From the NCBI RefSeq assembly GCF_004962245.1, contig NZ_SUHQ01000022.1, positions 61,620 through 125,619 of the forward strand: DNA of 64,000 bases, written 5' to 3'. Every line of letters begins with the position of its first letter. The stretch's first letter is position 1. A program made the position numbers and the translations under genes. Under the pieces are notes generated by a model. That model was not told the origin of the DNA. It saw only the letters and a list, made by a program, of their open reading frames with translations, and did not search any database. The stretch comes from Mesorhizobium sp. GTDB taxonomy: Bacteria > Pseudomonadota > Alphaproteobacteria > Rhizobiales > Rhizobiaceae. Below are positions 60,724-64,000 of the stretch, piece by piece.

Positions 60724-60842
60724 GGCAAAGGCTCGTTCGAATAGGAGCATCTTGCTAGCGCGGCACAGTTGGTCGCGCAAGCTCCCGCTTGGCTGCAACC
60801 AGCATGCTGGATTCCTTCGGCTCTTTTTGCTAGCGAGATGTC

Positions 60843-62516
60843 ATGAACAATCGACTCCCGCCTGCCTGGTCAAAGCACCTCAAGCCCGGACCCGCGCCGA
60901 AAGCGAAGGTGCCGATACTGAAGCCGATCGTGAAGCAAGGAAACGCTCAATCGCGTGCGCAGGCCGACGACGCGCTGCTGAAACAGGCGTATATCCATCA
61001 GCAGGCAAAGCGCCTCGACGAGGCTCAGGACTTATGTCTTCGGGTTCTGGCGCGCACGCCAAACCATCCGCTCGCCCTGTACATCTTGGGGACCGTCTGC
61101 CTGGGCTATGACGACGAAGCGGCTTTGCGATATTTCGCACGGGCGGTCGGCGAGGAACCTGAAAATCCCTATTATCACCTAAGCTTGGGTGACGCCTATC
61201 TGAAGGTCAGCGAATATACGCCAGCAATCAAGCATATGCAGTACGCCTTGGAACTGCAGCCCGGCCTTGTCGAGGCACTTTGTGCACTGGGGCGCGCATA
61301 CACCCAGTTTGACAAACCCGACATGGCATTGCCGCTTTACGAGAGGGCGCTGAAAATCAAGCGCGATCATCCCAAGGTGCGGACCGGGCTGGCGAGCGCG
61401 CTCAGCAGCCTGGGGCGCATGGATGAAGCCGCCGTCTATCTGAAGGAAGCAATCGAACGTCGCACCGAAATACCGACTGCCTACAACGACCTCGTGCAGA
61501 CGAAAAAGTTCACCGAAGAGCCCGAGGAGCTCCAATCCATCCTTCGTGAACTCGGCAATCCCAAGCTTGATGCGGACGGTGCTCACAAGCTCCATCACGC
61601 TGCCGGCAAGGTGCTGAACGACCTCAGACGTTATGAGGATGCATTCGACCATTTCAACAAGGCGAAACTGGCTTCCGGCTACAAGTTCGATATCGACTTG
61701 CATCGTCGCTGGATCGACTCGCTGATTGAAACCTTCACGCCGGACTTTTTTGCTGCCAGGGCCGGCTATGGAAATCCTTCTGAAGTGCCTGTGTTCGTGG
61801 TTGGCATGCCCCGCTCGGGAACGACGCTCACGGAACAGATCTGCGCCAGCCATCCCGATGTTCATGGGGCAGGGGAGCTTGCCAAACTAAGGCGGGTCGC
61901 GAATGCGATCGGCCTCAAATCCTCATCGGCCGGAGATTTGAACCGGCCAATCAGGTCGATCACGGAAGACCTGTCCAGAACCTTGGCCGAGGAGCATCTG
62001 TCCTATTTACGGGAGCGGGCGCCTGCCGCGCTTCGCGTCGTGGACAAGATGCCACACAATTTTGAAATGATTGGCCTTATCGGCCTTCTCTTTCCCAACG
62101 CACGCATCATTCATTGCCGTCGTGACGCCATCGACAATTGCGTCTCTTGCTTTGTCCTCAACTTCAGCGAGGGACACAGCTACAACACCGACCTGAAAAC
62201 ACTAGGCCTGTATTATCGCGAATATGACCGCCTGATGCGGCATTGGAACGAGGTTTTTCCGGGCCTTATCTTCGAAAGTCGCTACGAAACGCTGGTCGAG
62301 GACCAGGAAGCGCAGTCGCGCCGCCTCATAGAGTATCTTGGGCTGCCTTGGGATGACGCCTGCCTGCGCTTTTTCGACAGGGACGGTTCGGTCAACACGC
62401 CCAGTCGCTGGCAGGTTCGTCAGCCGATTTACAAATCGTCCGTCAAGCGCTGGAAGAATTATGAAAACGAAATTCAGCCGCTGATACAGTCGCTGGGCGA
62501 CCTCGCAGAGATTTGA
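60843..62516 (+). CDS. TPR-domain sulfotransferase
   Basis: A 557-residue protein. The N-terminal half (about 40–290) has several TPR units (LALYILGTVCLGYDDEAALRYFARAVGEEPENPYYHLSLGDAYLKVSEYTPAIKHMQYALELQPGLVEALCALGRAYTQFDKPDMALPLYERALKIKRD). The C-terminal half is a PAPS-dependent sulfotransferase: 5'-phosphosulfate loop VVGMPRSGTTLTEQI at 319–333 and 3'-phosphate site RIIHCRRDAIDNCVSCF near 430. It would sulfate a protein Tyr, sugar or small molecule; TPRs suggest protein acceptors. Codon use is a little less GC-rich than its neighbours. No signal peptide. Confidence 0.88.
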   Translation: MNNRLPPAWSKHLKPGPAPKAKVPILKPIVKQGNAQSRAQADDALLKQAYIHQQAKRLDEAQDLCLRVLARTPNHPLALYILGTVCLGYDDEAALRYFARAVGEEPENPYYHLSLGDAYLKVSEYTPAIKHMQYALELQPGLVEALCALGRAYTQFDKPDMALPLYERALKIKRDHPKVRTGLASALSSLGRMDEAAVYLKEAIERRTEIPTAYNDLVQTKKFTEEPEELQSILRELGNPKLDADGAHKLHHAAGKVLNDLRRYEDAFDHFNKAKLASGYKFDIDLHRRWIDSLIETFTPDFFAARAGYGNPSEVPVFVVGMPRSGTTLTEQICASHPDVHGAGELAKLRRVANAIGLKSSSAGDLNRPIRSITEDLSRTLAEEHLSYLRERAPAALRVVDKMPHNFEMIGLIGLLFPNARIIHCRRDAIDNCVSCFVLNFSEGHSYNTDLKTLGLYYREYDRLMRHWNEVFPGLIFESRYETLVEDQEAQSRRLIEYLGLPWDDACLRFFDRDGSVNTPSRWQVRQPIYKSSVKRWKNYENEIQPLIQSLGDLAEI

Positions 62517-62739
62517 CTTGAGGTCGGCGGTCCACATTGCGTGGACCGCGAGATTCTAGATCGTATAGGCTTCCTGCCAACCGACCTTCAGCCGCCAAAT
62601 CCCAGCATCTGCGATTAGCTGTGCCTTCGTCAGGGGGAAAGCGAACGCGAAAGCGGAGAGCAGCCCCTGGGATCCCTGTCGTGACGTTAGCCGGAATGCA
62701 GCGGCTGGAATAATAGCGCTCTGTAGCGATCCTTCGCGG

Positions 62740-62891
62740 CCCCCTCTGTCCTGCCGGACATCTCCCCCACAAGTGGGGAGATTGGCCGTCGTCGCTGCTT
62801 TCGCCAAATCTCCAACGTTGAAGAGAAGGTGCGGTCAGTGCAGCCGCCAATCTCCACGCTTGTGGGGGAGATGTCCGGCAGGACAGAGGGG
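62740..62891. repeat. Long inverted repeat of the AATCTCCC family (copy 3)
   Basis: About 45 bp at 62740–62786 (CCCTCTGTCCTGCCGGACAT plus CTCCCCCACAAGTGGGGAGATTGGC) return as reverse complement at 62846–62891 with two or three mismatches. The 59-bp loop could extrude as a large hairpin. The unit resembles tandem-inverted members of the palindromes at 41710 and 42689. Confidence 0.75.
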
Positions 62892-62927
62892 CGCTGTCCC
62901 GCCTGCATCAAGGGTGGTCCTAGACAC

Positions 62928-62955
62928 AAAAAACCCGGCGGTTGCCCGCCGGGTT
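62928..62955 (-). terminator. Intrinsic terminator of the porin gene
   Basis: A perfect 10-bp stem AACCCGGCGG (62932–62941) / CCGCCGGGTT (62946–62955), loop TTGC. On the minus strand it is followed by a run of six T residues, 24 bp after the porin stop. Confidence 0.92.
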
Positions 62956-62978
62956 CGAGTTCAGTCAGGCAAAGCCTG

Positions 62979-64000
62979 TTAGAATGAGCGCTGGAAGCGA
63001 AGGAGGCCGCCGAAGCTGTCTTCGTCGTCGGCATTGGTCCAGTTGGGTTCGAGGGGGTCGAACTCTCCGACGTGCACGTAGTCGACTTCGGCCGTGATCG
63101 TCAGGCCCGGAACGATGTCGTAGGCGATGTTGGCAGCGACGCCGAGATTTTCGCCTTCGTCATACGAGATCTGGGTGTTAAACGAGGTCTTCTCGTTGAT
63201 GGTGTAGGTGCCACCGCCCCAGACTGCCCAGTTGCCTTCCCACAGCTTGTACATGCCGCGGCCGCCCGCGGGGATTGCCCAGGTGTCGTCCGTGTAGTTG
63301 TCGTCGGTGCCGTAGCCGGCCATGATGAACAGCGACAGGTTCTCCATCGGGGTGATGTCAAGGCGAACCTTGCCGGCCACCTCTTCGTAGGCGCTGTCAT
63401 AGGCGATGACGCCGGTGATCGCGCCCCAGCCCTGCGTCCACTTCACGCCGCCGACGACATGCGGAACATAGCTGTCGATCGTGAAGGGGCCATAGCCTTC
63501 TTCGAGCGAAACCACGGCCGAGAAGCCGTTGCCGGCGTCGAAATAGTACTGGACGACATTGGTGTCGAAGCCACCGTAGGGGACCAGCGTATCCTGGATG
63601 ACGTTGCCGGCGTAACCGATGAACGTATCGAAGGCCGATTCGTCCTTACCGACGCGCAGGCCGCCGAGCTGGATCCAGGCGAAGTTCAGCGAAATACCCT
63701 TGTTTTCGGCGACGTTGAGGTCGCCGTCGTCGTTTATGTAGCCGTAATTGTTGCGGTTGCCGAAGTTGAAGCGGGTCTCGGTGTAGGTCTTCAAGGTGCC
63801 GAGCTCGGTTTCCTGGCCGGTCCAGGTCTTAAACGTGAAGCGGGCCTGCTTGTAGAAGGTGTCCTGCTCGTCCCCGTCCTCGCGGTCGAAGGCCTTCGCA
63901 CCATCGAACGAGCCGACGTCGCCGACGCCGATGTCGTAGCGGATGTAGCCGCCGATGCGCAGGCAGGTTTCGGTGCCGGGAATGTAGAAGTAGCCAGCGC
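62979..64000 (-). CDS. Outer-membrane porin, porin_2 family (5' end outside window)
   Basis: At least 340 residues of a beta-barrel porin of the alphaproteobacterial porin_2 (Omp2b/RopA-like) family; the coding frame continues past the right edge, so the start and signal peptide are not seen. Alternating amphipathic strands, aromatic girdles (SFNTQISYDEGENLGVAANIAYDIVPGLTITAEVDYVHVGEF) and the C-terminal Phe (GLLRFQRSF) are diagnostic; the family's ETCLRIGGYIRYDIGVGDVG block lies near the window end. The protein forms a general diffusion channel. Frames starting inside, such as at 63794, are not real starts. Ends with a strong terminator. Confidence 0.92.
   Translation of the reverse strand, partial: AGYFYIPGTETCLRIGGYIRYDIGVGDVGSFDGAKAFDREDGDEQDTFYKQARFTFKTWTGQETELGTLKTYTETRFNFGNRNNYGYINDDGDLNVAENKGISLNFAWIQLGGLRVGKDESAFDTFIGYAGNVIQDTLVPYGGFDTNVVQYYFDAGNGFSAVVSLEEGYGPFTIDSYVPHVVGGVKWTQGWGAITGVIAYDSAYEEVAGKVRLDITPMENLSLFIMAGYGTDDNYTDDTWAIPAGGRGMYKLWEGNWAVWGGGTYTINEKTSFNTQISYDEGENLGVAANIAYDIVPGLTITAEVDYVHVGEFDPLEPNWTNADDEDSFGGLLRFQRSF

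Larger units (their letters stand above)
62517..62978. other. Intergenic region with inverted repeats and terminator
   Basis: The region has no gene. It holds a long imperfect inverted repeat (62740–62786 against 62846–62891), which belongs to the AATCTCCC family, and the porin terminator at 62928–62955. Frames on both strands over 62517–62850 lack gene-like features. Confidence 0.6.

Overview
The window is high-GC alphaproteobacterial chromosome, most like a Mesorhizobium-type member of the Rhizobiales. This rests on gene content and order (feuNPQ, the degP–two-component–glnE–pleC–pepN block, a porin_2-family porin, DUF1491/DUF1488/DUF2336 proteins) and on several families of short palindromic intergenic repeats of the rhizobial kind. 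No tRNA, rRNA, insertion sequence, prophage or CRISPR array was recognised. Genus is an inference; no database was searched.

Layout. 1–7.5 kb: the 3' end of a histidine kinase gene with a peptidoglycan-binding-domain protein, a frame-disrupted isoprenylcysteine methyltransferase-like gene, DUF1491 and DUF2336 proteins, a DUF1214/DUF1254 pair and a bifunctional class A penicillin-binding protein. 7.8–12.5 kb: a TetR regulator divergent from a methylamine-type catabolic pair (dimethylglycine/sarcosine dehydrogenase-like flavoprotein, which carries a 1-nt frameshift in this sequence, and a non-pyrrolysine MttB homologue), with a 31-bp palindromic operator between them. 12.5–17.2 kb: groES–groEL under a CIRCE element, small hypothetical genes, DUF1488 and a lone DUF3168 gene. 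17.4–20.5 kb: feuN–feuP–feuQ and a lipoprotein. 20.6–24.8 kb: the cytochrome c maturation operon ccmI–ccmE–ccmF–ccmH, preceded by a perfect FNR/FixK-type box. 24.9–37.3 kb: degP, an OmpR-type regulator and kinase, glnE, pleC (opposite strand) and pepN.

37.4–48.8 kb: a stand-alone molybdenum hydroxylase large subunit, an EamA transporter, an XRE/MmyB-type regulator, a family 4 uracil-DNA glycosylase, ETF-ubiquinone oxidoreductase, a DUF922 putative metalloprotease, an endonuclease/exonuclease/phosphatase-fold protein and AMP nucleosidase. 48.9–51 kb: small exported or membrane peptides, a DUF2147 protein with a duplicated signal-peptide segment and a Sel1-type protein. 51–58.9 kb: a branched-chain amino-acid binding protein facing a leucine/isovalerate catabolic cluster (tetR, ivd, mccB, macro-domain protein, small exported protein, mccA). 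59–64 kb: a MarR regulator, a HisC-like aminotransferase, a TPR-sulfotransferase and a porin gene cut by the window end.

How it fits together: ETF-QO would receive electrons from the isovaleryl-CoA dehydrogenase and possibly from the dimethylglycine-dehydrogenase-like enzyme. The Ccm operon supplies c-type cytochromes and looks oxygen-controlled. FeuNPQ, DegP, the class A PBP and the regulator/kinase pair are envelope-related. PleC and GlnE couple cell-cycle and nitrogen control. The most distinctive features are the two damaged genes, the palindromic operator, a repeat element that supplies the C-terminus of a TetR protein, a macro-domain gene packed inside the leucine-catabolism cluster, and two previously unmarked small peptide genes.
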